Part shown: in pieces, positions 15,677 through 15,725 of the stretch
Layout: each line of letters opens with the position of its first letter
How positions within the stretch are numbered: the stretch's first letter is position 1
Source of the DNA: Nocardia sp.
GTDB lineage: Bacteria; Actinomycetota; Actinomycetes; Mycobacteriales; Mycobacteriaceae
Direction of reading: 5' to 3'
Length of the DNA stretch: 15,725 bases
NCBI GenBank assembly: GCA_013361595.1
Contig: JABFXT010000599.1
Span: 1 to 15,725 of the forward strand
Program-made: the position numbers and the translations under genes
Notes under the pieces: generated by a model
Database searches by the model: none
What the model was told of the DNA's origin: nothing
The model's input: the letters and a program-made list of their open reading frames with translations, nothing else

Positions 15677-15725
15677 GTGACCGGAACACCGCGGCACTCG
15701 TTCATCGAAGAATTGACCTGGGACA
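15677..15725 (+). CDS. Start of an unidentified gene, truncated by window edge
   Basis: A GTG at 15677 opens a frame to the window end that begins M-T-G-T-P-R-H-S-F-I-E-E-L-T-W-D. A G-run (15664-15670) 6 nt upstream could serve as ribosome binding site. It follows the transporter by 52 bp on the same strand. Sixteen residues are too few to assign a family. Confidence 0.45.
   Translation, partial: MTGTPRHSFIEELTWD

Noticed and set aside
1..15725. CRISPR array, tRNA/rRNA genes, insertion sequence, attachment site, biosynthetic NRPS/PKS module
   Set aside because: No regular repeat-spacer pattern, cloverleaf, transposase or integrase motif, or carrier/condensation domain was seen on either strand by reading; a covariance-model scan would settle the RNA genes.

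Overview
This is high-GC DNA with dense gene packing, frequent GTG starts and 1-4 bp gene overlaps. The gene content is a prpDBC methylcitrate operon under a RamB/PrpR-type regulator, a NDH-2-like flavoprotein, DUF6194 and CGNR proteins, and double-HTH MerR and YbfB-type MFS genes. Together these point to a Mycobacteriales actinobacterium, most likely Nocardiaceae (Nocardia or Rhodococcus relatives). That placement is inferred from gene content only. The window looks chromosomal: I found no tRNA, rRNA, insertion sequence, integrase, phage gene or CRISPR array.

Layout. (i) 1-2587, plus strand: the 3' part of an ADP-forming (ATP-grasp) acyl-CoA ligase, overlapping by 4 bp an aryl-acid AMP ligase of the DhbE/EntE/MbtA family. 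The pocket residues of the second enzyme look more like salicylate than 2,3-dihydroxybenzoate enzymes. (ii) 2597-4292, minus strand: an unassigned hydrophobic and basic protein built from proline-paired repeats, and an alpha/beta hydrolase with an Asp nucleophile. The hydrolase is divergent from a CGNR zinc-finger regulator (4375-4953); the shared 82 bp gap carries a direct repeat that is a good operator candidate. (iii) 5033-6576, minus strand: a 37-residue putative membrane peptide with a strong ribosome binding site, downstream of a NDH-2-like FAD oxidoreductase. (iv) 6677-7242, plus strand: a flavohemoglobin remnant. Globin helices up to the proximal His are joined in frame to the last part of the NAD domain, and the start region looks frameshifted. 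(v) 7264-8514: a regulator with two MerR-type HTH domains, divergent from a DUF6194 protein, with an inverted repeat between them. (vi) 8526-8560: a strong hairpin that separates DUF6194 from the convergent prp operon.

(vii) 8606-13958, minus strand: prpR, then after a 348 bp gap prpD-prpB-prpC with overlapping ends. PrpD, PrpB and PrpC carry propionyl-CoA through 2-methylcitrate to pyruvate and succinate. PrpR belongs to the family that senses acyl-CoA, and three TGCGGAA-containing repeats just upstream of prpD are its likely binding sites. (viii) 14323-15624, plus strand: a YbfB/YjiJ-type MFS transporter divergent from prpR, followed by the first 16 codons of another gene that runs off the end.

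The best-supported functional unit is the methylcitrate operon with its regulator. The most unusual items are the collapsed flavohemoglobin, the proline-paired repeat protein, and the pair of mechanistically different acyl-CoA/acyl-AMP ligases. I see no convincing evidence for a wholly new multi-gene system.
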